This document shows positions 15,268-23,314 of a stretch of DNA of 37,200 bases, one piece after another. The first letter of the stretch is position 1. Each line of letters opens with the position of its first letter. The translations under genes and the position numbers were made by a program. The notes under the pieces are model-generated. The model ran no database searches, was not told where the DNA came from, and was given only the letters and a program-made list of their open reading frames with translations. The DNA is from Flavobacteriales bacterium (GTDB taxonomy: Bacteria > Bacteroidota > Bacteroidia > Flavobacteriales_D > Sanyastnellaceae), in NCBI GenBank assembly GCA_947466425.1, contig CANIBZ010000025.1:1-37200 (forward strand). Reading direction: 5' to 3'.

Positions 15268-15296
15268 TTTGAACAAGGCCTTCGTAACTATATTTG
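15268..15296 (+). promoter_or_regulatory. pdhA promoter
   Basis: TTTG (15268-15271), 17 nt, then TATATTTG (15289-15296), a full match to the Bacteroidota consensus, just after the pheS terminator and 16 nt before the pdhA ATG. Confidence 0.65.
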
Positions 15297-15312
15297 CAAG
15301 GAACAAAAAATT

Positions 15313-16347
15313 ATGGCAACAGCGTCGAAGTCAACAAAAAATGCGTCAACCCCAACAGGAGAGCGCTTTACAAAGGCTACTTATTTGAAGTGGCATCGTG
15401 AAATGTTATTGATGCGCAAGTTCGAAGAGAAGTGCGGTCAGTTGTACATTCAACAAAAATTCGGTGGTTTCTGTCACTTGTACATTGGACAAGAAGCCGT
15501 TCTTTCAGGAATGATGGAAGCGATTAAGCCAACCGATAAGGTTATTACGGCATATCGTGACCACGCTCATCCGTTGGTGATGGGTTCAGATCCTAACCGT
15601 GTAATGGCTGAACTTTACGGAAGGTCAACGGGACTTTCGAAAGGAAAAGGAGGCTCCATGCACATGTTCGACAAAGAAAGAAATTTGTTTGGCGGACACG
15701 GAATTGTTGGAGCTCAGATTCCAATGGGTGCAGGTATTGCTTTCGCTGATAAATATAGAGGTGAAGACCACGTGACAGTTTGTTTCTTCGGAGACGGAGC
15801 TGCACGTCAAGGTGCTTTATATGAGACGTTCAACATGGCAATGACTTGGAAGATTCCTTGCATTTTCGTTATTGAAAACAATCAATACGCCATGGGAACT
15901 TCTGTTGAACGCACCTCAAACGTAACCGATTTGAAAACATTGGGTGCTAGTTTCGAAATGCCGTCAGAGTCTGTAGATGGAATGAATCCGGAAGCAGTAG
16001 CTGAAGCATTCGATCGTGCAGTAGCTAGAGGAAGAGCAGGTGAAGGTCCAACGTTATTAGACATTCAAACCTACCGCTACAAAGGACACAGTATGAGTGA
16101 CCCTCAGAAGTACCGCACCAAAGAAGAGGTTCAAGAATACATTGAAAAAGACCCGATTGATTTTGTCTTGAGAAAGATTCGCGATAACAAGTGGATGACT
16201 GAAACTGAAATTGAGGCTATGGAAGAAGAGATAAAGGCAGTGGTACTTGAATCAGTTGAATTCGCTGAGAACTCACCACTTCCAGAAAAAGAAGAAATTT
16301 ATAAAGACGTATATTCCCACGACGATTACCCTTACGTAACCGACTAA
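15313..16347 (+). CDS. pdhA: Pyruvate dehydrogenase E1 component, alpha subunit
   Basis: With the beta subunit it decarboxylates pyruvate on thiamine diphosphate and passes the acetyl group to E2. The 344-residue product carries the E1-alpha pattern YRDHAHPL, RSTGLSKGKGGSMHM, GGHGIVGAQIPMGAGIAFA and the TPP/Mg motif GDGAARQG...ENNQYAMGTS (about residues 162-195), then the phosphorylation-loop-like YRYKGHSMSDP. It is followed 10 bp later by the E2 gene. The E1 beta and E3 genes are not here, so the complex is encoded at more than one locus. Confidence 0.97.
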   Translation: MATASKSTKNASTPTGERFTKATYLKWHREMLLMRKFEEKCGQLYIQQKFGGFCHLYIGQEAVLSGMMEAIKPTDKVITAYRDHAHPLVMGSDPNRVMAELYGRSTGLSKGKGGSMHMFDKERNLFGGHGIVGAQIPMGAGIAFADKYRGEDHVTVCFFGDGAARQGALYETFNMAMTWKIPCIFVIENNQYAMGTSVERTSNVTDLKTLGASFEMPSESVDGMNPEAVAEAFDRAVARGRAGEGPTLLDIQTYRYKGHSMSDPQKYRTKEEVQEYIEKDPIDFVLRKIRDNKWMTETEIEAMEEEIKAVVLESVEFAENSPLPEKEEIYKDVYSHDDYPYVTD

Positions 16348-16357
16348 TAAAAAAATT

Positions 16358-17614
16358 ATGGCTGAAATAGTTCGTATGCCCAAACTAAGTGACACCATGA
16401 CGGATGGAACCGTTGCGGCTTGGCACAAAAAGGTGGGAGATAAAGTTAAAAGTGGTGAGTTGTTGGCGGAAATTGAAACCGACAAGGCAACCATGGAATT
16501 TGAATCCTATGTAGATGGAATTCTACTTTACATAGGTGTGCAGAAAGGAGAAACTGTTGCAGTAGATGCTTTGCTTGCTGTCTTCGGAAAGGAAGGTGAA
16601 GACGTTTCGGCTATTGTTGCTGCTGAAGGCGCTGCTCCTGCAGCGAAGGAAGAAGCCCCAGTTGCTGCTGCTCCTGCCCCAAAAGCGTCGGTGGCTGAGG
16701 CTCCGAAGGCCGTTGTTTCTCAAGCGCCAGTTGCTGCGGCAAATGCTCCAGCTGCAGCTCCGGTACCGTTCAATGACGGGCGTATGCGTGTGAGTCCATT
16801 AGCAAAGAAATTAGCTGAAGACAAAGGATTACCACTTCAATACATTCCTGGTTCAGGAGACGGCGGTCGTATTGTTAGAAGAGATGTCGATGCCTTTATG
16901 GCGGGTGCTTCTGTTCAATCGGCTTCTGCGGTGGAATCGTACACCGAAGAGAACGTTTCGCAAATGCGTAAAACCATTGCGCGTCGTTTAGCTGAAAGTA
17001 AATTCACCGCACCCCATTTCTATCTAACCATGGAAATTAATATGGGAAGAGCGGTAGAAGCACGCGCAGCAATGAATGCAGCAACCGGATCGAAAGTATC
17101 TTTCAACGATATGGTTATTAAGGCCACTTCATTGGCGTTGAAACAACACCCAAAGGTGAATTCATCATGGCAAGGAGATACCATTCGCTACAACCATCAT
17201 GTTCACATGGGTGTGGCGGTGGCTGTTGAAGAAGGTTTGTTGGTTCCTGTAGTAAGATTTGCCGACACCAAGACATTGGCTCAGATTAATCAAGAAGTGA
17301 AAACATTCGCAGAGAAAGCGAAGAGCAAAAAACTTCAGCCATCTGATTGGGAAGGAAACACCTTCACCATTTCAAACTTAGGTATGTTCGGAATAGAAGA
17401 ATTCACAGCTATTGTGAATCCGCCAGACGCTTGTATTCTAGCGGTAGGCGCTATTCGCGAGGTTCCTGTTGTGAAGAACGGAATGGTTGTTCCAGGACAC
17501 ACCATGAAGTTGACTTTAAGCTGTGATCACCGTGTAGTTGATGGCGCTTCTGGATCTGCATTCCTTCAAACATTGAAAGCAATGTTGGAAGAACCCGTTT
17601 TGATGTTCATCTAA
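16358..17614 (+). CDS. pdhC: Dihydrolipoamide acetyltransferase, pyruvate dehydrogenase E2
   Basis: Core of the pyruvate dehydrogenase complex. The 418-residue product has one lipoyl domain (1-80, lipoylated lysine K43 in ETDKATMEF), an Ala/Pro/Val-rich flexible linker (about 90-138), a peripheral-subunit-binding domain (RVSPLAKKLAEDKG to RRDVDAF, about 143-180) and the catalytic domain from about 200, ending in DHRVVDG with H391. It sits in one operon with pdhA (10-bp gap) and is followed by a bidirectional terminator. Confidence 0.96.
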   Translation: MAEIVRMPKLSDTMTDGTVAAWHKKVGDKVKSGELLAEIETDKATMEFESYVDGILLYIGVQKGETVAVDALLAVFGKEGEDVSAIVAAEGAAPAAKEEAPVAAAPAPKASVAEAPKAVVSQAPVAAANAPAAAPVPFNDGRMRVSPLAKKLAEDKGLPLQYIPGSGDGGRIVRRDVDAFMAGASVQSASAVESYTEENVSQMRKTIARRLAESKFTAPHFYLTMEINMGRAVEARAAMNAATGSKVSFNDMVIKATSLALKQHPKVNSSWQGDTIRYNHHVHMGVAVAVEEGLLVPVVRFADTKTLAQINQEVKTFAEKAKSKKLQPSDWEGNTFTISNLGMFGIEEFTAIVNPPDACILAVGAIREVPVVKNGMVVPGHTMKLTLSCDHRVVDGASGSAFLQTLKAMLEEPVLMFI

Positions 17615-17636
17615 TAATTAGATCTTATACAAAATG

Positions 17637-17664
17637 AAAAAGAGCACCACGGTGCTCTTTTTTT
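17637..17664. terminator. Bidirectional terminator between pdhC and the T9SS-cargo gene
   Basis: A strong hairpin with AGAGCACC pairing GGTGCTCT, extended by flanking A and T runs, ends in TTTTTTT on the plus strand and in a U-run on the minus strand. It lies between convergent stops at 17614 and 17683 and so can serve both genes. Confidence 0.85.
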
Positions 17665-17682
17665 ATACGAGTAAAGAAAGAT

Positions 17683-18516
17683 TTATTTCTTTACAAATCT
17701 TTTAGTAATCACGCTTCCATTCACATTCACACTTAATAAGTATGTTCCGGCTTGCAACGCATTCACATCAATACTTTGTTGTTGAGCACCCGGAAAACGA
17801 GTAGCAGATTCTGTTTGAATTTGCTTTCCGGTTAAATCATAGATGATGTAAGAAACTTTTGAAGATTCTTCCAATGCGTAATTCAATGTAATGTTTTCCG
17901 TGGCAGGATTCGGGTAGAATGAGAAAGTGAAAAGAGTATTTACTTCTTCAGCAACTCCTACTGGAGCAGGGTTTACAACTTGAGAAGTTGTATATACATA
18001 ATCACCAGAAGTGGATCCATTGGCGTTACACGCGTCTCCGGCAGCGTAAAAAGTAATTGCACCTATATTGGTGGTTGGTGCCGCCCAGTTGAAGGTAAAG
18101 GTGTGTGTTCCTGAAGAAGCCCCACCGTTCAATTGATGAACGATATTGCGGCGGGAATTTCCACTTATCGTGGCATTTTTAATGGTTGTTCCTGTTCCTG
18201 CTGATAAAGTACCTGCATTTGCTCCGGAAGATTGAAGCGCTTCAAAGCCTAACCCGAAAAGACTCTTTCCTGTTTGAGCTACAGTAACCGAAATCTGATA
18301 GGTCTGTCCTGGAACATATTCCCAATTGGTCATGTTCGAAGTAATTGTTAGACTTCCCAAGGTAGAATTCAACGCATACGTGCTGTGACAAGCCTTACAA
18401 TTACCTTCTCCGGGAGAACCTGTTGCACCTGCCTTTCCGTTATCGGATTCTATTCCAGCAAAGAATAACATACAGGCTGTTGCAAGCGAAAAAGTGAGGT
18501 GGTAGAATTTTTTCAT
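17683..18516 (-). CDS. Choice-of-anchor V protein with T9SS type A sorting domain
   Basis: A 277-residue exported protein. Signal peptide MKKFYHLTFSLATACMLFFAG; then GATGSPGEGNCKACHS, the characteristic start of the choice-of-anchor V domain, containing a CxxCH (CKACH) sequence; then a beta-rich domain (about 50-180). The C-terminal type A sorting domain (about 200-277) reads FSFYPNPATENITLNYAL...YDLTGKQIQTES..AGTYLLSVNVNGSVITKRFVKK. It should be secreted by the type IX system and anchored to the cell surface. The CxxCH could bind haem but may be only a family signature. Ligand and role unknown. Confidence 0.82.
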   Translation of the reverse strand: MKKFYHLTFSLATACMLFFAGIESDNGKAGATGSPGEGNCKACHSTYALNSTLGSLTITSNMTNWEYVPGQTYQISVTVAQTGKSLFGLGFEALQSSGANAGTLSAGTGTTIKNATISGNSRRNIVHQLNGGASSGTHTFTFNWAAPTTNIGAITFYAAGDACNANGSTSGDYVYTTSQVVNPAPVGVAEEVNTLFTFSFYPNPATENITLNYALEESSKVSYIIYDLTGKQIQTESATRFPGAQQQSIDVNALQAGTYLLSVNVNGSVITKRFVKK

Positions 18517-18546
18517 GACGATTATTTATATGGCTAAAATAGAAAA

Positions 18547-18562
18547 GGCTTCTGTCGAAGCC
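18547..18562 (-). terminator. Terminator after the alpha-oxoamine synthase gene
   Basis: A 6-bp stem GGCTTC / GAAGCC with a 4-nt loop. On the minus strand it is followed by TTTTCTATTTTAG, 28 nt after the stop. The tail TATTTTAG also resembles a -7 box for the next gene (start 18516), so U-tract and promoter may overlap. Confidence 0.65.
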
Positions 18563-18590
18563 AATTCTCTTTTGAAATATTATTGTTTTC

Positions 18591-19835
18591 CTACCCCCAA
18601 GAAGCAATCTTCTCTGCTTTGTATTCACCTGCTTCGAGTTTCTCGCGAACTTTAGAGAAGCACTCAATGGTGAAACGAACATCTTCTAAGGTGTGAACGG
18701 TTGTTGGAATTAAACGCAACATGATTACGTCTTTTGGAACAACCGGATAAACTACAATAGAGCAGAAGATGCCGTAAGTTTCACGAAGTTCAACAGTTAC
18801 GTTGGTGGCTTCACCCAATGAACCTTTCAAAAATACGGGAGTTACAACACTGTTCGTATGTCCGATATCGAAACCAGCATCTCTTAATCCGCTTTGAAGT
18901 GCACGTGCAATGTTCCACAAGTTGTCTTGTAGTTCTGGCATGGTGCGAATCATATCTAAACGCTTCAAAGCGCCAATTACGATAGGTAATGGAAGAGCCT
19001 TCGCGAATGTTTGCGAACGCATGTTGTATCTCAAGAATTCAATTACGTGCTCTTCAGAAGCAACGAAAGCACCTACTGTAGCCATAGCTTTTGCGAATGT
19101 TCCGAAGTAAACGTCAATCTGATCTTGCACCCCTTGGAAATCTCCAGCACCACGTCCGTCTTTTCCAATAGAACCAAATCCGTGTGCATCATCTACAAAT
19201 AAACGGAAAGGAATAACTTTTTTGAATTCAGCAATTTCTTTCAATTTCCCTTGGTCTCCCGCCATTCCGAAAACACCCTCTGTCATAACCAAAATTCCGC
19301 CGCCGGTTTGATCGGTTAAGCGCTTCGCTTGGTTCAACATTTTTTCGAAGCTCTCCATGTCGTTGTGCTGGAAAACAAAACGTTTTCCTTGGTGCAAACG
19401 AACACCGTCTACCATGCACGCATGGCTTTCACTATCGTATACGATTACATCGTGTCTTCCTACAAGGGCTTCAATGGCCGACATACAACCTTGGTAACCG
19501 AAGTTCAACAAGAACGCATCTTCTTTGTGCATGAATTCAGCAAGTTCTTGCTCGAGTTGCTCATGATATTTGGTTTGTCCAGACATCATTCGCGCACCCA
19601 TTGGATATGCCATTCCCCATTGCGCAGCCGCCTCAGCATCTGCCTTACGAACATCTGGATGGTTGGCTAAACCAAGGTAGTTATTCAAACTCCAAGTCAA
19701 TACGGGTTTCCCACGGAAAGTCATGTGAGCGCCGATGTCACCTTCTAGTTTAGGGAAAGTAAAATAGCCATGAGACTCTTTAGAGTGCTGACCAAGAGGT
19801 CCTCTGTTGTTCTTGATTTTTTCGAATATATCCAC
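18591..19835 (-). CDS. Alpha-oxoamine synthase family enzyme (serine palmitoyltransferase / cysteate acyltransferase type)
   Basis: A 414-residue PLP enzyme with NNYLGLANHP, MGARMMSGQTKYHEQLE, H138 (DSESHACMVDG) stacking on the cofactor, DDAHGFG (D215, H218) and the Schiff-base lysine K249 in GTFAKAMA. The family joins an acyl-CoA or acyl-ACP to an amino acid: KBL, BioF, serine palmitoyltransferase, or cysteate fatty acyltransferase for capnine-type sulfonolipids. This flavobacterial subtype (MDIFEKI.. N-terminus, C-terminal SIVVYPVVPKDVIMLRLIPTT) is annotated variously. No biotin or threonine-degradation genes are nearby, so membrane (sulfono)sphingolipid synthesis is the best guess, not proven. 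The start codon is GTG. Confidence 0.8.
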   Translation of the reverse strand: MDIFEKIKNNRGPLGQHSKESHGYFTFPKLEGDIGAHMTFRGKPVLTWSLNNYLGLANHPDVRKADAEAAAQWGMAYPMGARMMSGQTKYHEQLEQELAEFMHKEDAFLLNFGYQGCMSAIEALVGRHDVIVYDSESHACMVDGVRLHQGKRFVFQHNDMESFEKMLNQAKRLTDQTGGGILVMTEGVFGMAGDQGKLKEIAEFKKVIPFRLFVDDAHGFGSIGKDGRGAGDFQGVQDQIDVYFGTFAKAMATVGAFVASEEHVIEFLRYNMRSQTFAKALPLPIVIGALKRLDMIRTMPELQDNLWNIARALQSGLRDAGFDIGHTNSVVTPVFLKGSLGEATNVTVELRETYGIFCSIVVYPVVPKDVIMLRLIPTTVHTLEDVRFTIECFSKVREKLEAGEYKAEKIASWG

Positions 19836-19925
19836 TGTCGTAATTTTTTAGAACAACAAAAATAATGAGGAATTCTGTTTTGTAACCTGTGAATTATCAT
19901 ATTGTGAACACACGAATGTGATTCT

Positions 19926-19963
19926 TTTGCCGTTACTTGAGCGCAAAACCCTATTTTTGCGCT
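19926..19963 (+). promoter_or_regulatory. bamD promoter with a 9-bp inverted repeat
   Basis: TTTG (19926-19929), 22 nt, then TATTTTTG (19952-19959). A perfect inverted repeat AGCGCAAAA (19940-19948) / TTTTGCGCT (19955-19963) spans the -7 box. The ATG at 19968 is 8 nt after the box, so the leader would be only a few bases. Confidence 0.55.
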
Positions 19964-19967
19964 GGAA

Positions 19968-20768
19968 ATGAAAAGATTTGTAATCCTCTTATTCGCATTA
20001 GCAACAGCAGTTTCTGGTTGTACGGAGTATAGCAAGGCCTTGAAAGAGACCGACCCTACCAAGAAAATGGCAAACGCCAAAAAGTATTATGAGGACGGTG
20101 AATGTTTCAAGGCTTTACCTATGTTGGAAGAGCTGATAGGCTTAACACGCGGCACTCAGCAGTCTGAAGAAGTCTATTATTATTTCGCCAAGACGCATTA
20201 TTGTTTGAAGGACTATTACATGGGCAATTACTATTTTAAGTCCTACGCAAAATCTTTTTCGTCAAGTCCAAAGGCGGAAGAGTGTTCATTTATGGCGGCA
20301 CTTTGCAGCTATAACTTATCGCCGTCCTACACGCTAGATCAGACCGATTCCAAGACCGCAGTAGATGAATTACAGTATTTCCTAGACCAATACCCGAATA
20401 GTGCTTTGCGAGATTCGGCGAATCATATGATCCGTGATCTCAATTTCAAAATTGAGAAAAAAGATTTTGAAGTGGCTGAACTGTATGTTCAAACCATGAA
20501 ATACAAAGCCGCGACAAGCAGTTTGCAAGAATTTTTAAAGAAATATCCGCAATCGAAATTCAGAGAACAGGCGATGCTTTTGATCATCCAAAGCAAATAT
20601 TTGTTGGCTGAGGGCAGCATTGATACAAAGAAATTGGAACGTTATAGGGAAACAATGGAATCTTATATTACATTTGTATCCGCTTTTCCAAAAAGTACCT
20701 TTCTAGATAGTGCAGAAGATTATTATCTAAGGAGTGAAAAAATGGTAACGAAATTAACGACAAAATAG
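19968..20768 (+). CDS. bamD: Outer-membrane assembly lipoprotein BamD
   Basis: Part of the BAM complex that inserts beta-barrel proteins into the outer membrane. The 266-residue protein has a lipoprotein signal (MKRFVILLFALATAVSGC, C18) and then TPR-like helical repeats: YYEDGECFKALPMLEELI, YYYFAKTHYCLKDYYMGNYYFKSYAKSF, and a repeated AxxxLQxFLxxYPxS pattern (AVDELQYFLDQYPNS, ATSSLQEFLKKYPQS). It heads the conserved bamD-rpoZ pair (7-bp gap), in phylum-typical order with coaBC, DUF4835 and recN. Confidence 0.93.
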   Translation: MKRFVILLFALATAVSGCTEYSKALKETDPTKKMANAKKYYEDGECFKALPMLEELIGLTRGTQQSEEVYYYFAKTHYCLKDYYMGNYYFKSYAKSFSSSPKAEECSFMAALCSYNLSPSYTLDQTDSKTAVDELQYFLDQYPNSALRDSANHMIRDLNFKIEKKDFEVAELYVQTMKYKAATSSLQEFLKKYPQSKFREQAMLLIIQSKYLLAEGSIDTKKLERYRETMESYITFVSAFPKSTFLDSAEDYYLRSEKMVTKLTTK

Positions 20769-20775
20769 AATTATT

Positions 20776-21108
20776 ATGAGCAACTATAAATCATCAACGG
20801 CAGCTAAAACAACCATTACTCGCAACACGAATGAGTTGTACGAGAAAGTAGAAGGAAACTTGTTTGAGACAGTAGTTCTGTTGAACAAGCGCACTTTTCA
20901 AATTGCTCGTGAAATGAAAGAAGAGTTGAGTCAAAAGCTTGAAGAATTCGGAAGCAACCAAGACAACTTGGAAGAAGTTTTCGAAAACCGCGAGCAAATT
21001 GAAATCTCTCGTCACTACGAAAGATTGCCAAAGGCACACAGTATTGCTATTCAAGAATTGGAAGAAGGTAAAATATTTTACCGCTACCCAGAGCAAGAAG
21101 AGAATTAA
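20776..21108 (+). CDS. rpoZ: DNA-directed RNA polymerase omega subunit (Bacteroidota type)
   Basis: A 110-residue protein beginning MSNYKSSTAAKTTITRNTNE, with the omega/Rpb6-like core NLFETVVLLNKRTFQIAREMKEEL and the tail AHSIAIQELEEGKIFYRYPE. It belongs to the divergent omega family found between bamD and coaBC in Flavobacteria and assists RNA polymerase assembly. It is translated from an ATG 7 bp after bamD. A strong terminator follows directly, closing the bamD-rpoZ transcript. Confidence 0.88.
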   Translation: MSNYKSSTAAKTTITRNTNELYEKVEGNLFETVVLLNKRTFQIAREMKEELSQKLEEFGSNQDNLEEVFENREQIEISRHYERLPKAHSIAIQELEEGKIFYRYPEQEEN

Positions 21109-21128
21109 TATTGAATTGAATTCTACAG

Positions 21129-21155
21129 AACCCCGAATTTTCGGGGTTTTTTTAT
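21129..21155 (+). terminator. Intrinsic terminator after rpoZ
   Basis: An 8-bp GC-rich stem AACCCCGA / TCGGGGTT with a 4-nt loop, followed by TTTTTTATTAGG. It ends only about 12 nt before the coaBC GTG, so coaBC must be transcribed from a start in or near this tract, or by readthrough. Confidence 0.85.
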
Positions 21156-21167
21156 TAGGTTTACCTC

Positions 21168-22367
21168 GTGTTGAAAGGAAAGAAAATAGTACTCGCCGTA
21201 ACAGGTTCCATTAGTGCCTACAAGTCTTTATTCTTGTTGCGACTTCTTGTGAAAGAAGGTGCCGAGGTGAAGGTTATCATGAGTAAATCGGCACATGAAT
21301 TCATTCAGCCCCTTTCGTTCAGCACCCTTTCGAAACATCCGGTTTGCTCGGATTTCACTGAGAGTAGTTTAGATGGAGTTTGGAACAATCATGTGGAAAT
21401 GGCCCTATGGGCAGATCTTATTCTTGTTGCTCCGTGCACAGCGAACACCCTTGCGAAGTACGCTGCAGGAATGTGCGATTCATACTTGCTTGCTGTTCTC
21501 ATGAGTGCACAATGCCCGCTGTTCTTTGCACCAGCCATGGATCATGATATGATGGAGCATGCGGGTACTCAAGAGAACTTGAAGCGCATTGAAGAAATGG
21601 GATGTACCGTGCTTGCCCCTGGCTATGGAGAGTTAGCGAGTGGACTAATCGGAAAGGGAAGACTTTCAGAACCCGAAGAAATTCTTAACGAAGTGATTTC
21701 TCATTTCAATCCGAATCAACCTTTGAAAGGAATGAAGGCTTTAGTAAATGCGGGCCCAACTTACGAAGCAATAGATCCTGTTCGATTCATAGGTAATCGT
21801 TCCAGTGGAAAAATGGGTATTGCTATTGCTCAAGCCCTTCGAGCCCTTGGGGCAGATGTGACGCTCGTTTTAGGACCCGTGCACGAGAGTATTCCAGAAG
21901 GGATAAAAGTAATTCGTGTGGAAAGCGCAAAAGAAATGTTCGAGACCTGCACGGCTGTATTTCAAAATTCAGACATAGCCGTTCTTGCAGCGGCGGTAGC
22001 AGACTACCGACCAGTGAATGTGAGCAATGAGAAAATAAAAAAGAATGACTCTCCGTTAGAGCTGCGCTTGGAAGAAACAGAAGACATAGCGGCGGCGTTG
22101 GGCATAACGAAGAAAACCAATCAAAAGTTGATTTGCTTCGCCTTGGAAACTGAGAATGAAGAAGTACATGCCTTGTCGAAAATGCAGCGGAAAAATGCCG
22201 ACCTCTTAATCTTGAATTCGCTCAGAACTGAGGGCGTTTATTTTGGTTCGGAGAATAACGCAGTTACGCTTTTTCATTCCAACGGAAGTAAAAAAGAAAT
22301 ATCTTTAAAATCGAAAACGGAAATAGCACAAATTATTTCCAATGAAATAGCCGAACTCTTTCAATGA
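21168..22367 (+). CDS. coaBC: Bifunctional phosphopantothenoylcysteine decarboxylase / phosphopantothenate-cysteine ligase
   Basis: Two consecutive steps of coenzyme A synthesis. The 399-residue product has the FMN-dependent CoaC half (1-185: VLAVTGSISAYKSLFLLRLL, NHVEMALWADLILVAPCTANTLAKYAAGMCD, and PAMDHDMMEH, a variant of the PxMNxxMW motif) and the CoaB half (VNAGPTYEAIDPVRFIGNRSSGKMGIAIAQAL, AAVADYRP). The start is GTG 21168. It overlaps the next gene by 4 bp (ATGA), so the two are translationally coupled. Confidence 0.96.
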   Translation: MLKGKKIVLAVTGSISAYKSLFLLRLLVKEGAEVKVIMSKSAHEFIQPLSFSTLSKHPVCSDFTESSLDGVWNNHVEMALWADLILVAPCTANTLAKYAAGMCDSYLLAVLMSAQCPLFFAPAMDHDMMEHAGTQENLKRIEEMGCTVLAPGYGELASGLIGKGRLSEPEEILNEVISHFNPNQPLKGMKALVNAGPTYEAIDPVRFIGNRSSGKMGIAIAQALRALGADVTLVLGPVHESIPEGIKVIRVESAKEMFETCTAVFQNSDIAVLAAAVADYRPVNVSNEKIKKNDSPLELRLEETEDIAAALGITKKTNQKLICFALETENEEVHALSKMQRKNADLLILNSLRTEGVYFGSENNAVTLFHSNGSKKEISLKSKTEIAQIISNEIAELFQ

Positions 22368-23266
22368 AAAAAATTCTCTTATACCTGATTTTATTCTTCC
22401 TTTCATTGCGTGCATTCACGCAAGAATTGAATTGCGATGTGAAGATCATTCCACCGCGAATTATGATTTCTGGTCCGGAAGTTTTTCAAACCATGGAAAG
22501 GGCAATGGAAGAATTTATTAATGGAAGGAAATGGTCGAAAGACCAATGGCAGCAAGAGGAGCGTATTCCCTGTACCATTCAAATTACCATTGAAAAACAA
22601 AACAGTCAGCGCGATTTTGAAGGCACCATTCAAATTGGTTCAAGTCGCCCAGTGTATAACACAGATTACAAGACACCATTGGTTTCTATTAACGATAGAA
22701 ATTTAACTTTTCAGTTTCAAGAAAACACGCAATTGCAATGGTCTTCCGATCAGCACCGGGATAACTTAAGTAGTGTTCTTGCGTTCTATGCTTTGTATAT
22801 TATTGGGAGTGACTATGATTCGTTTTCATTAGAAGGTGGAACAGATTATTTTTTACTGTGTCAAACAATAGTTACGAATGCGCAGAATGCTCCAGAACCT
22901 GGATGGCGCGCCAGTGGAGAGAAGGGACAACAGAACAGATATTGGTTAATTGAAAATATATTAACAGAAACGTTCAGCCCCCTCCGTGAAGCCAGCTATA
23001 ACTACCATCGTCAAGGTCTTGACAAAATGTACACGGAGCGTGCAACGGGAACTAAGAACATTATTGATGCGTTGAATGGCTTGAACAATATTCACAAGAT
23101 TAAACCCTCCTCCTATAATATGCAGGTGTTTTACTACGCTAAGGCCGATGAAATAGTGAATATATTCAAACCTTTGCCCGACGAACAGAAAACGCCTATT
23201 GCTGAATTATGTAAGCGCTTAGACCCCGGGAATATTGCCAAGTACGATCGTATATTACAGAAATAG
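22364..23266 (+). CDS. DUF4835 family protein, PorD-like (type IX secretion-associated)
   Basis: A 300-residue exported protein with signal peptide MKKILLYLILFFLSLRAFTQ. The mature N-terminus LNCDVKIIPPRIMISGPEVFQTMERAMEEFINGRKW is the DUF4835 signature. Members of this family are also annotated as the T9SS protein PorD, and the coaBC-DUF4835-recN order is conserved in Bacteroidota. The sorting-domain protein at 17683 shows that the organism uses T9SS. No enzymatic motif is seen. The start overlaps the coaBC stop. Confidence 0.85.
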   Translation: MKKILLYLILFFLSLRAFTQELNCDVKIIPPRIMISGPEVFQTMERAMEEFINGRKWSKDQWQQEERIPCTIQITIEKQNSQRDFEGTIQIGSSRPVYNTDYKTPLVSINDRNLTFQFQENTQLQWSSDQHRDNLSSVLAFYALYIIGSDYDSFSLEGGTDYFLLCQTIVTNAQNAPEPGWRASGEKGQQNRYWLIENILTETFSPLREASYNYHRQGLDKMYTERATGTKNIIDALNGLNNIHKIKPSSYNMQVFYYAKADEIVNIFKPLPDEQKTPIAELCKRLDPGNIAKYDRILQK

Positions 23267-23302
23267 GCATAACTTTTTTCTTCAGTAAATAGGGCATAGC
23301 AT

Positions 23303-23310
23303 TAAATTCG
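23303..23310 (+). promoter_or_regulatory. Possible -7 box TAAATTCG ahead of recN
   Basis: The same octamer precedes metG. Here it lies 4 nt before the recN ATG, so use of this box would give a leaderless mRNA. No -33 element is visible. Confidence 0.3.
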
Positions 23311-23314
23311 CTTC

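Noticed and set aside
16620-16760. Ala/Pro-rich repeat in pdhC as a repeat element
   Set aside because: It is the normal flexible linker between lipoyl and subunit-binding domains.
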